Below, piece by piece: positions 14,696 through 24,600 of a stretch of 64,000 bases of DNA. The translations under genes and the position numbers were made by a program. Under the pieces are notes generated by a model. The model ran no database searches. It saw only the letters and a list, made by a program, of their open reading frames with translations, and was not told where the DNA came from. Within the stretch, counting starts at the first letter, position 1. Each line of letters begins with the position of its first letter. Source of the DNA: Marthasterias glacialis. Lineage: Eukaryota; Echinodermata; Asteroidea; Forcipulatida; Asteriidae. Location: contig OU452239.1 in NCBI GenBank assembly GCA_911728455.2, positions 11,886,328-11,950,327 of the forward strand, written 5' to 3'.

Positions 14696-14956
14696 TTACT
14701 CTTTAAGCAGAGCCGTAAGCGCAAACAGTTGCAGTGCCGTGAAAACTGCTGAGCAGGCGCCTAACAAACCGAGGAAGAGGAACCGACTGATAAAAGACGT
14801 AGATCTATACTCCATGCCGAATGCCTCATCCCTCCGGCCCCAGTCAATGTTGGCTCTCATTGCCCGGTCAGCGCCCCAGCGTGAGATATCAACATTGCTG
14901 TGGGGAGCGCTGGACAAGAATGAATTATTAACATTATTGTCAAGTGTCCCAACCAT
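14696..14956 (-). CDS. Small predicted single-pass membrane protein, 86 aa (uncertain)
   Basis: On the minus strand an ATG in good context (AAAATGG, 14956) opens an 86-codon frame. The first half is hydrophilic with NIDWGRRDEAFGMEYR near residues 37-52. The second half has a continuous hydrophobic stretch, about residues 56-82 (FLFLGLLGACSAVF and on), followed by KE and the stop, as in a tail-anchored or single-pass small membrane protein. Base composition is clearly richer in GC than the flanking 35% DNA. Upstream at 15053 lies another ATG in strong context (AAAATGG) opening a 23-codon frame, possibly an upstream ORF. I do not recognise the family. The opposite strand is also open here (14676-15008), so the coding strand is not proven; the clean TM segment favours minus. 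Confidence 0.4.
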   Translation of the reverse strand: MVGTLDNNVNNSFLSSAPHSNVDISRWGADRAMRANIDWGRRDEAFGMEYRSTSFISRFLFLGLLGACSAVFTALQLFALTALLKE

Positions 14957-15059
14957 TTTTTCCGGGATTTTATCTATAATTCTATATATTTTTTTTCTGC
15001 TGCGTTGACACCTTGCAACACGCGGCTACCCCACTGTCTACCATGCTCGCCATTTTGGG

Positions 15060-15749
15060 AGTCTATGGTAGTGTAAACGCTGCGTCACAAAAAATGCACA
15101 CTTTACACACACATGCGGAGACAATGAATCCCAAAATCGGAACAACCAAGATTATTGTTATGATAGAGTTACTTCGTTTATTAAGCAGGTTACTTCAGAA
15201 CGGTTGGTTCCCACACCATGTACTTAAACAAGTCTAATCTTTATAAGGGGTGGGGGTGAAGACAAGTATGGACTTGACAATCAAATAATTCGATTACATT
15301 GGGTTCAAATTGCTGCAGCACTATTATCTTGTCACAAATTCAAGATGGTCATCCCTCTTTACTTATACTTCAAAATCTCTTTTACTGGACTCCTTTTCGA
15401 GAGTGAATTTCTGATGTTTGCTTTCAACTTGCTCGGCACTCAGTGGTTAAACCACTGAATACATTTCGTCCCTTATTGTCACTTGATCTCGATTATAATC
15501 ATCAATCAGTGATCGTATTGTTGTAAACAAAACAAAGTGGGAAGGGGGGAGTTTGGCAAACACGGTTAATATGATTCCCAACACTGTTCTAAATATCAAC
15601 AAGTTGTACACAATTGGTCAACCGCTGCCCAAATGTTATATAACTTTTCTTCCAAAATACATGAACAACAGATGTGTTAAACGCTGACCAATTTATGGAG
15701 TGACAACCTTTACCCAACAACATTTTGTTACATTCTTTTCACAGTGATA
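15060..15749. other. Intergenic DNA, nothing recognised
   Basis: AT-rich sequence with a short G run at 15248 and no domain-bearing frame or clear repeat. Confidence 0.4.
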
Positions 15750-15957
15750 CACTCTAAAAACCGAAAGTGTTAAATCAACACATTAAGGGTTCTATCAGTG
15801 CCAGCACTTTTATAAAGTTAGATCTAGCGTTTCAGAAGCTGAGATGTTACTTTAAATATTGTAAGTTTAACTCTTAGTTTGAGTTCATTTATCTTTCAAA
15901 GTATTTTCACTGCATGAACCCTTTAAGTGTTGATTTAACTCTTTGATTTTTGGAGTG
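15750..15957. mobile_element. MITE with TA target duplication (Tc1/mariner-like)
   Basis: A 208 bp element with long terminal inverted repeats. The left end CACTCTAAAAACCGAAAG and the right end complementing CACTCCAAAAATCAAAG continue through the shared GTTAAATCAACAC to a GGGTTC/GAACCC pair, about 45 bp in all. TA flanks both ends (15748-15749 and 15958-15959). It has no coding capacity. Confidence 0.75.
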
Positions 15958-15959
15958 TA

Positions 15960-16459
15960 GAGTCTCAACACCTTTTTTGAGCCTCATTGCAAAAGAAGTT
16001 GGAGGATAGGGTGTAAACTACATCTACTTGCTATATAAAGGTGCCTTTAAAACTCAATTCCAAACGTTACTGCTGTCTTCAGACTCTTCTCAATCAGTAT
16101 AATCAATCAATCAGCTTGTTTGTTTATGTAAATTGTATTACCTCCAGGTTGGATTGACACACCTCTTTGTAATAACCCTTTATATATCTATTTTTTTATT
16201 TTCTTACTGTCTTTTTTTTTTAAATTTCGATGAATCCATTTTAGTGTTTTTTTGTTTTACTTTTTCTTTCTGGACGTTCTTTCCCCCCTTTAAAAATGAA
16301 TGTTTTTAAAAGTGTTATCATTCTTGTACTTTTATGTGAATTTGCTAAATAAATAATAATAAGAACAATAATAATTGTACTGCATTGTCATTTCCTGAGT
16401 TTAGAGTTGCATTCATATTGTACATGATTGCACAAGACATGAATTGTTGAGAACCAAAA
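15960..16459. other. AT-rich DNA, possible LINE 3' end
   Basis: The segment ends in AATAAATAATAATAA-type repeats near 16347-16378, the kind of tail left by non-LTR elements. No reverse-transcriptase motif is readable, so this is only a suggestion. Confidence 0.25.
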
Positions 16460-16791
16460 CAGTGGCGTAACTAAGGGGTTGGGGGGGGGGCAACTAATAT
16501 CCGTGACCCACTGGATGTCCCCATTTGAAATCTGAACTTTTTAGATTTAAAAATTACCAGAAAAAACATTACATTTTATGCGTTTTTATGTAGTAATTTC
16601 AATGTTTTTGAAACTATGTTTTTATTATTTACATACAGAATGCATTTTTTGTTTTACCTAAACACGTCAGAAGAGCGCTGAAATTGGATTTGTTTAGGAA
16701 AAATACAAGCAGAAACTACAGTTTTAGTTGGCTAAATGTGCCTCCTACGAAAAATGTAAACCCCTTAAATGTTACCCTAGTTGCGGCGCTG
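16460..16791. mobile_element. hAT-like MITE with 8 bp target duplication
   Basis: The left end is CAGTGGCGTAACTAAGG and the right end is the complement of CAGCGCCGCAACTAGGG, giving about 17 bp inverted termini. The 8 bp before the element (AACCAAAA) and the 8 bp after it (AACCAAAG) match at 7 of 8. Terminal CAG and 8 bp duplications are hAT hallmarks. A reverse-orientation relative starts at 22938. Pieces of the same family begin with CAGTGGCATAACTATG at 30384 and at the same place in each later cassette. Confidence 0.75.
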
Positions 16792-17119
16792 AACCAAAGT
16801 CAGTCAGACCTTTCGGTATGGGAACCAAAACTCACGTCGAGTTGTTATTGTAAACACGAAACCAGTCAGACGAATATAGATTTTAATTGGATTATTATGA
16901 ATAGTTTTCCCAAGCAGTCTTTCATAGTAAGCACGTATGTCAGCATACATGACTATGGTGACATTTTTCAGTTTAAAAGGTCCTTTGTTAACGATTGGGC
17001 GTTGCTGGAATAACCTTTGACATTGTATTTTATTATATCTAACAAATACCTGCTGACGTGAGCGCATTTTTGTTGACTGTTGGGTATAATAGCATTTTTT
17101 TCCTAAATCAGACGTGTGT

Positions 17120-17570
17120 TACACACTATTATGTAGGACATCGACTAAGTATGTCCGACGACAATTTTGAACCATTATGTCCGACCCATTGAGTCCGACG
17201 AACGATTATGTCCGACACATTGTGTCCGGGAACATCATGGGCAGGACCCAATGGCTCTTCGGACACAGTGGTTTGGACATAATGGTTCGTCGGCCACTAT
17301 GGACACAGTGGATTGTTAGGCACTTGTCCGACTACAATTTTGAACCGCTACGTCCGACCCAATGTGTTCGCCGAACAATTACGTCCGACCCATTTGTGTC
17401 TGCGGACGTAGATGGTATGACCTAAGGGTTCGTCGGACACAATGGTTTATCGCACACTATCTACACTATGGGTTGTTACACAATTATGTCTGACGTGGAC
17501 TATTATTTCCTACTTCAATTTTGAACCATTATATCCGACCCACGGTGTCCGTAAAACAATTCACTTCCTG
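17120..17570. repeat. Tandem and inverted GTCCGAC repeat
   Basis: About 2.3 units with a spacing of 173-180 bp, marked by CAATTTTGAACC at 17162, 17335 and 17515 followed each time by TGTCCGACCCA-like sequence. Within each unit, copies of GTCCGAC and its complement make the DNA internally palindromic. No coding content; origin unknown. Confidence 0.7.
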
Positions 17571-18529
17571 TTGAGGTCCCGCCAACTTCCTTTTAGCAAT
17601 GGCGACCACGCACTTTAAAAAAAAAAATGTTTTTAAATATTTATTGATCTATTTTATTTTATTAACGACTACATATCAAATACAGTAAACACGTATCACG
17701 AAACAAATTTCCACTCAAACGTTTCATAATTTGTTAGTTAAGGCAGTTCCATTTTATATTTTTATGCATTTCAGTTTCAAACAGACTACAAACCGACTTT
17801 AAAGCTCCAGCTCAACATTGGTAAGCAGAAAAACATACATGTTCACAGATTAACATATACCTTACATGGCATAAGATAAAGATGGTATAGGAAACTTTCC
17901 TTGAAGTGTTATCGTTTTTAAACAATCAATGAAATAAGATCAACAATCAGTTTTCATCTCAGTGAGACGAAAACTCTGCCTACAGGAATGCTTAAATACA
18001 TGCTGAATGTATTTTTACCTTTTTCTGGCAAATGAAATAACGAAATGAGCTGACATTTTTACTGGTTGGTTTTATTACCAATATTATGATTGGTGCAAAG
18101 AATGGAAGCATTTACAGTCAGTTTACCAATCTTGAGCTGGGGCTTAAAGCGGTCGCATCTTGTGACCTCTGACCGACGTCAAGACTACCGTGGACACCAC
18201 GGCCACTTATTCAACCTTCTCCGGGCTCTATTTCTACGTATAAGACTCGACTTCACAAAGCACTAAGATTCATTTTAAAATGGATTCGTAGGAGTAGATT
18301 TCCCCAACTTTACCCCCGTTAGATTAACACGAACATAAGGCCCCCTCCTCCTTCCAAAAAGAAGGGGGAAAACTAATCGAAGGACCATGCGCCTCCAGGT
18401 GAGAGTTGTCTGAGGCAACGTAAAATAAAGTCAAAGTTCCATTTGTTTATTTTTCATCAAAAATGTAAACAAAATATTGTTTACCAGTTAATGTTATTAC
18501 ACATCGTTTTGAATCCATTTTCTTTGAAG
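17571..18529. other. Intergenic DNA, nothing recognised
   Basis: AT-rich with no supported exon. A short pyrimidine/purine segment lies at 18340-18375. Confidence 0.4.
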
Positions 18530-18533
18530 TTAA

Positions 18534-19452
18534 CCCTATCAGGACCGGTTTTTTTTTGGACTTACGGGGACGGGGGGGGGGGGGGGGCTCATTGTGCCCC
18601 CCCCTCCGTATTTTCCAAAGTCTTGGGCCGATTTTTATGAAACTTGCCACAAATGTGTATTTCACCGAGTTCTACATGATGGTGCAAAAAAAAAACTCAA
18701 AAAAATTGCATTAAAAGTAATTTTTGTAGTTTTTTTGCCCATTTTTGGTCAAAAATCGTATTTTTCCCATAATTACCATATTTTTTGCCAGAATTCTGTA
18801 AAACTTTGCAAATTTGTCTTTCTTGACATCCTCAAGAACATAAACACCTTTTTCTTTACCAGAGTTACCGTTGAGGGCGCTAAACAAGCTGTTTTATGTA
18901 ATTTTTGGGAAAAAATCACGTTTTTACATTTTTCCACTTAAAAATCGATGTAAACAGTCCTTTTAGGGTCCGAGTGTGCATTTATGAGGCCTAACTAACA
19001 ACTCTATAGTATTTGTAGACCTCAAAAGTTCAAAATTATAATGTTGAAAATATTCCATAGATACAAAATTTTGCAAAGTTCGAACCCCTAAAAAACAGCT
19101 AAAAATACAAAATCCAAGATGGCCGCCAAAATGGCGGCCATTTTGGATTCCCACAATGCATCTCAAACTATCATGTGACATTTCGGTATCACTGTTGGCC
19201 ACTAAAAATACTTAAAAACATAACATTTTGCTAAAAAATGCCCCAAAATCACAAAAAATCGCAAAAAACGAGTAATATGGGTTCAAATAAACGGTTGCTA
19301 TGGCAACCACTAACCTTCAATAACAACCGTATTTTGACAAAATGACCCTAGATAATTTTCAAGTAAAGTCAGAAAATTTGGTGGCGATCAAACGTAGCGT
19401 TTAAAAGTTACAGGAAAAAGTTTGGTAGGGCCCCCCCCCGGTCCTGATAGGG
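18534..19452. mobile_element. TTAA-flanked non-autonomous transposon (piggyBac-like)
   Basis: A 919 bp element with perfect 15 bp inverted termini (CCCTATCAGGACCGG at the left, CCGGTCCTGATAGGG at the right). It is bounded by TTAA on both sides (18530-18533 and 19453-19456). TTAA duplication and CCC termini are typical of the piggyBac superfamily. The interior has no transposase frame and includes a perfect GCCGCCAAAATGGCGGC palindrome near 19111. Related sequence, inverted, lies at 23226-23520. Confidence 0.8.
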
Positions 19453-19456
19453 TTAA

Positions 19457-20939
19457 GGAAACTTGCTTATTTAGATTTTCCTTAAGTACAACTTTCTAAA
19501 GCATGTTTTACAAATATTTTACTCTAAATACAAGTCCCCATTTTTTGTAACGTCACTTATGCAGATCTGCATCTATTACTTGCTTATGAGCAGCGTGTAG
19601 TGTTTGACTCGGGTAAAGTTATCAGAGTGAGTTCGTGAGCTATACTCGACAACAAGGACCGATCCAGGGCCAACTTGTGGATGCTGCTCGAAAGCTCCAG
19701 ATGAGTTGTCAAAAATATAAATGAATGGTGACGTTATACTCTGCCTAGCAAAATAAGATTATACACAAATCGTAAAGATCACTCCAAGCTCTCTGAGAAA
19801 TCAAGCTCCGGACATGTTGCTGACAAACTATTAACAAGCTGGAAACACCCTCTAAATTAACGTGGGAATCTGTAGAAAACGGCAACCACTTATAGCACAA
19901 GCGGTAAATATTAATAACAATTTACAAGTGAGTCCCCAGCTTCTTGAAGGTTTTAATTAAATAACATAAATAAAGCTGCGATCAATAATCTAATAAACTG
20001 CTATAAACTGCTAATAAACTGCTGCTATTCGTTTTTGATGCTATATACCAATCAATTTTAAGGTCAATTCCACATGTCCTGCAGTTTTGTATTTAAGCGC
20101 TCTACTTTGGTATATGCTGTTTTCAAAATATTACCATACTGTTTTTAATGTTACCCACAAGTTAATGACTTTGTCACTAATAATGGAGATCTAGAAAAAA
20201 TCGTGTGCCACCTTGAATTACTGGTTGTGCCCTTTCGTATGCGCAGCCTCCTCGACCAATGACGTGGAAGCAATTCTACGCAGCACCACCATGACGAAAT
20301 ACAACCCTGCGCAGGACGCGTACCTGGCGTAAATACGTTCTAGTAACTTCGAAAATGACTGCGTCACTGTTTTCACGATGAGACACTTTAGCACTCGTGA
20401 CCAAACTTTAAAGTTTTTTTTTTTTTATAAAATAGCGCTTAAAGTTTAACTGTTTTTGAAGTAATTTTTCCCGAAACTGTTTGTCAAGAAGCTTTATCGT
20501 GCAAACCTGGTTGTTTATATATTCAGTAACCAAATAACTTTTAATCAACGAGTAGTTAATTATTTGATAAAAATGTCTCTTCGTGAAAGCTGAATGAAGT
20601 AAGCGTGCACAGCTTCGTGTCTAAACCTAAATGCGTTAACAAAAGTGGCACTCCTTGAAAACTTGGAGGCCACAGAAATTCAAAAGCCAGATCGATTGTG
20701 TTTGGCATCGTGCCAGCGCTATGATCGTCTATTACAAAGAAGAAGAAGAAGAAGAAGAAGAAAAGAGAGCATGTTTTCGTTATTAAACTCAAGTCTGTAA
20801 ATCTTAAGATAATTATTGTAATTGTGCTAATTAGTGCAGCTACTGAACTATTACTGTTTAAGCTGCAAAGTTGCATACCATGGGTGGGCAAACTGTTGCC
20901 GCGGATGATGTAAGTGCTGACGGGGGTAGGCTGGTGGCG
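19457..20939. other. Upstream region, no gene recognised
   Basis: No exon is supported. A GAA/AAG run lies at 20737-20763. Minus-strand open frames between 20556 and 20981 include poly-Phe from this run and look artefactual. CCAAT and TGACG motifs near 20258-20266 are noted without further support. Confidence 0.4.
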
Positions 20940-20977
20940 TATATAAACCAGGCACTCTGTATACAACGTCACACCAT
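20940..20977 (+). promoter_or_regulatory. TATA-box / initiator core promoter
   Basis: TATATAAA at 20940-20947 is followed at the canonical distance by TCACACC (A at 20971, 31 bp from the first T), which fits the initiator consensus YYANWYY. It lies about 550 bp upstream of the first signal-peptide exon on the same strand. An acceptor-like TTTTTCAG ending at 21490 could join a non-coding first exon to that exon. Motif match only. Confidence 0.5.
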
Positions 20978-21522
20978 TCAAATTCCAATAAACAGCGCCC
21001 AGTTAAAATAACAAAACATGACCAATGAAATCGTATATCTGGAACACAAAACTTCAAGTTGTTGAAGTCTGTAGGGATTAAGCTCTATTTGAGAAATGGC
21101 CTTTTTACGTAATGATTTCCCTCCCTTCTTTTAAAAACTATTTTGATACTCGTAGAGGGCCACCAGTCTTGAGCTGGTAATTCGTAAACAGTCGCCACCA
21201 AACAAATATCTACATTGTTAGTGTGGTTTAATGTCACGGATATCAACACACAAAAAAAACCTTTTTCTTTTTCAGTTACCTGGTTCCTGCTTTAATATTG
21301 TATTTCGTTTATGGTTGAGTGCTAAACCTGCAATAAAAGCATTGTCAACGTTACAAAGCAATATGTAGTTATAACGTACAGTGCCTATCCATAAACCCGC
21401 ATACCCGAAGTCGACGTCAACTCGTCAGGTCGCAGGAAGTTAACAACTTCTGAGTTTTATTTTCAATAAAGACACTGAGACATTTTTCAGGAGATTATTG
21501 CTTGGAGGGAAAAGGAGCCAAA

Positions 21523-21607
21523 ATGGTACGCCGTAAAAGAGCGTACATGCTCTTATTGGCAGTTACGTTTGGAATAGCTGTATCTCTTCACTCAGCTAGT
21601 GCCAAAG
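21523..21607 (+). CDS. Signal-peptide exon A
   Basis: ATG in strong context (CCAAAATGG) opens 28 codons: basic start MVRRKRAY, hydrophobic core LLLAVTFGIAVSL, small residues SASA as cleavage site, then AAA G and a consensus donor GTAAGT in phase 1. An in-frame extension upstream would need a non-ATG start. The phase matches the acceptor of every EGF exon downstream. It could instead belong to a separate gene whose other exons are lost, because exon B below offers the same function closer to the EGF exons. Confidence 0.6.
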
Positions 21608-24600
21608 GTAAGTTGTCCATCAACTTTTTCTTATCCATGTTAGCGGGCACAGCTATTAGAAAGTCCTGCCAGATGTTCGTCATTATTATAGCGAGGGTCA
21701 GGACACCTGTGCACTCCTGCAATTTCCCATCAAGGCGTGATATGCAAAAGAAAACCAATATGTCGTTTACATATACTGCGCACACTTAAGAATTTGTGTT
21801 TTAGTTAACAAAGATGAGCTGTCAGTTGTTTTTAAGGGATATGTTAGACCCTTGTTGGAGTACGGGGATGTTGTTTGGAATTCAACACTCACTAATGCTC
21901 AGGTCCATACTTTAGAGAGAGTGCAAAAGAGAGCGTGCACAATCATGTTGGGTAAAGATTACATTTCTTACAAAGATGCGATCGTGGAATGTGGAATCGA
22001 ATCTCTTTCTGATCGAAGACAAGCCCATTGTCTGAAATTTGCACAGTCATTGGCCAATTGCAAGCAAATAGAAAACCTCATCCCTAATAACAGGAAAAAC
22101 ACACATGGAATTTGCGTAGCTCTCATTCCATCCCATTGCTTCCCTGTAGGACCAATCGATTCAGAAGGAGCCCCATTCCACACTTCATTGACTTATTAAA
22201 TTCTTGCTTTTTATTACGTTTGTAATAGCGTGTGTTTCTGTGTAATTTTCAACCAATGGAGGCTGTAACTTGTTTTTGTTATTTGCCTGTCTGTTGGCAG
22301 GATCCTCACTTTTACCTATTTAACAGTTTGTATATTGGCTCTATTGTGTACTTATAATGTTATTATATCGTTACATTCTTATAATTTGGCCTGCGGGCCA
22401 CGATTTGAATGAAATAAACCAACAATAAATAAATAAATAAAATGTAAGGCATGGGTGGAATGGTTGGCGTGTGCGTAAAGCGCTCGCCTCTCACCAATGT
22501 GTCCCACCAGCCGATTTCATGCAACTTTACGCTACTGCGTAAGTCAAATTGCGCAACAGTTTTAGTGCATTTAGTTTTAGTGGGTTTTCGCGTTTACCTT
22601 AAGTGTTGTGAAATCGTTGCTAATTGATACCTGGCTAGAGCCAAAATGTAATTAGAGATGTGCGTTGGTTCTCTCCTGTGCCACGAGGGTTTTTTCTCCT
22701 GATCATCCGGTTTTCCTCCCTCTGGAAGAACCAAACACTTTCAATCTCAGGCTGTGCTCCGTGGTCATATATGGGTTGATGTGCTTCTCAGCTGCCAGTA
22801 AGGATGATTAGCCTCCCAATAATTATTATCATTATTATTATTGTCGTGTTAGTCAAAAAAAAAAATACTTCGTTCTCCTAAGAGAGCATCTATACGTGAT
22901 ACGCCGAGATACAACGCTTGTGCACAGAGATTCCCAGCAGCGCCGTAACTAGGGTAACATTTTAGGAGGCACATTGGGGTGGGGGACACCATTTTTCTAG
23001 GGGGGACTTTTGACCAATTAAAACTGCAGTTTCCGTTTGTATTTTTCCTAAACAAGCCTCTTTTCAGGGCTCTTCTGACGTGTTGAGGTAAAACAAGATA
23101 CATTCTGCGTGTAAATAATGCAAAATAGTTTTAAAAAACATTGAAATTACTACATAAAAGCTCATAAAATCTACTTTGTATTCTGGTATTTTTTAATCTC
23201 AAAAGTCCAGATTTTAATCTCTTGTTAAAATGTACAAGTTTGCCATGTTTCAAAACATTCGGACAAAAAATACAGAAGTTATGGCAAAAACACGATTTTT
23301 GACCAAAATGGGCAAAAAACAGTCAAAAACGCCCTCTAGTGACGTTTTTGAAAATTTGGTGACGCCATCATGTAGCACTCGGTGAAATGAACATTCGTAG
23401 CAAGTTTCATCAAAAATCGGTCGGACACTTTGGAAAATACGGAGGTGGGGGGGGGGGGGGGGCACTATGCGCCCCTCCCCGGTCCCCGTGCAACCAAAAA
23501 AAAAACCCTATCAGGACCGGGCTTTCGTTGATTGTATTGATTAACTATTTTCATACAAACGGTTAAAATAATCCGTAAATGTATTATAAGCTCCTTCTGA
23601 ACTAGTGCTAGTAAAGACAGAGTCCAGTCAGTGGCAAGCATGCAGGTCATCATTAAAGTGCTCAAAATTTCTGTTCGAAAAGCTACGTGGAAAATAAAAT
23701 TTGGCTTTTGGGGTCAGTTGTATATAATTGAATGCATACAAATTGGAAAGTGATATATCGGTTAATATGGTACCTGATTTGGGTGAAGGTAAATATGATT
23801 GTAGCAGAGGTATGAGTTATGGGATGTTACTAGATTGATGAACGACTGGGAACAAGAGTTGAACAGTAAAGTTTCTTGAAACAATACTAGATGTGTTTTG
23901 AAGAGCATATATTTTGAAAAGTAGCCATAACTTCACCGTGATCAATGGAATGTGCTTTATACACTACCTCCGATTTAATGTTTTAGCGTTAGGAACAAGC
24001 ACTTCATTAAAAAACGATTCAAGTGACTCAAGTGAATACTTGGGGTCTTCTCTAACAGCGAAATTCAACTGAAACATAAAGAGCGAATCCACCTCCAGCT
24101 TTAACAACCCCTTTATATTGCTAACAAGGAGCTCATAGATTTTTTTTAGGGATCAGGTTTTAACCACGTCTCAGAGAGTGCAATTATGGAGAAATTATGA
24201 TTTGACTTTAAAAGAATAGACCGATTGCGCGACCCAAGTCACGTGACCTGTAGTTGGTATTGTATGTAAACAAACACGACGTCCTCCATAGGAAAGTGCG
24301 GTACGGTTCATGATGATTGTTGCATTTGTTTATTCGATCGAGGCTGTTCTTTCTCGAAATCTGTGGGAAACTATTCCAGAGTTTGTACCAGAGACCTTTG
24401 AGTAACTGAACAAAACCAGTAAGGACAGTTCCAGAATCTTGGAAATTCTACAAGTAACGTATAGTTTATGCTCCCGATGTGGTAGTACTAGTTGCACGAC
24501 AGAAATTTGGGCCAGACGACCGTGATCACACACTTTTTCAACACACGAATTTAACAGGTTTGAAGCTGAAATCATGAAATCATCCAAAGAAAAGGCTTTC

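Noticed and set aside
20556-20981. 141-codon minus-strand frame overlapping the promoter
   Set aside because: Contains a poly-Phe tract from the AAG repeat and no recognisable domain; composition is non-coding.
24330-24587. 85-codon minus-strand frame
   Set aside because: No domain seen; it lies beside a degenerate LINE endonuclease and may be part of it.
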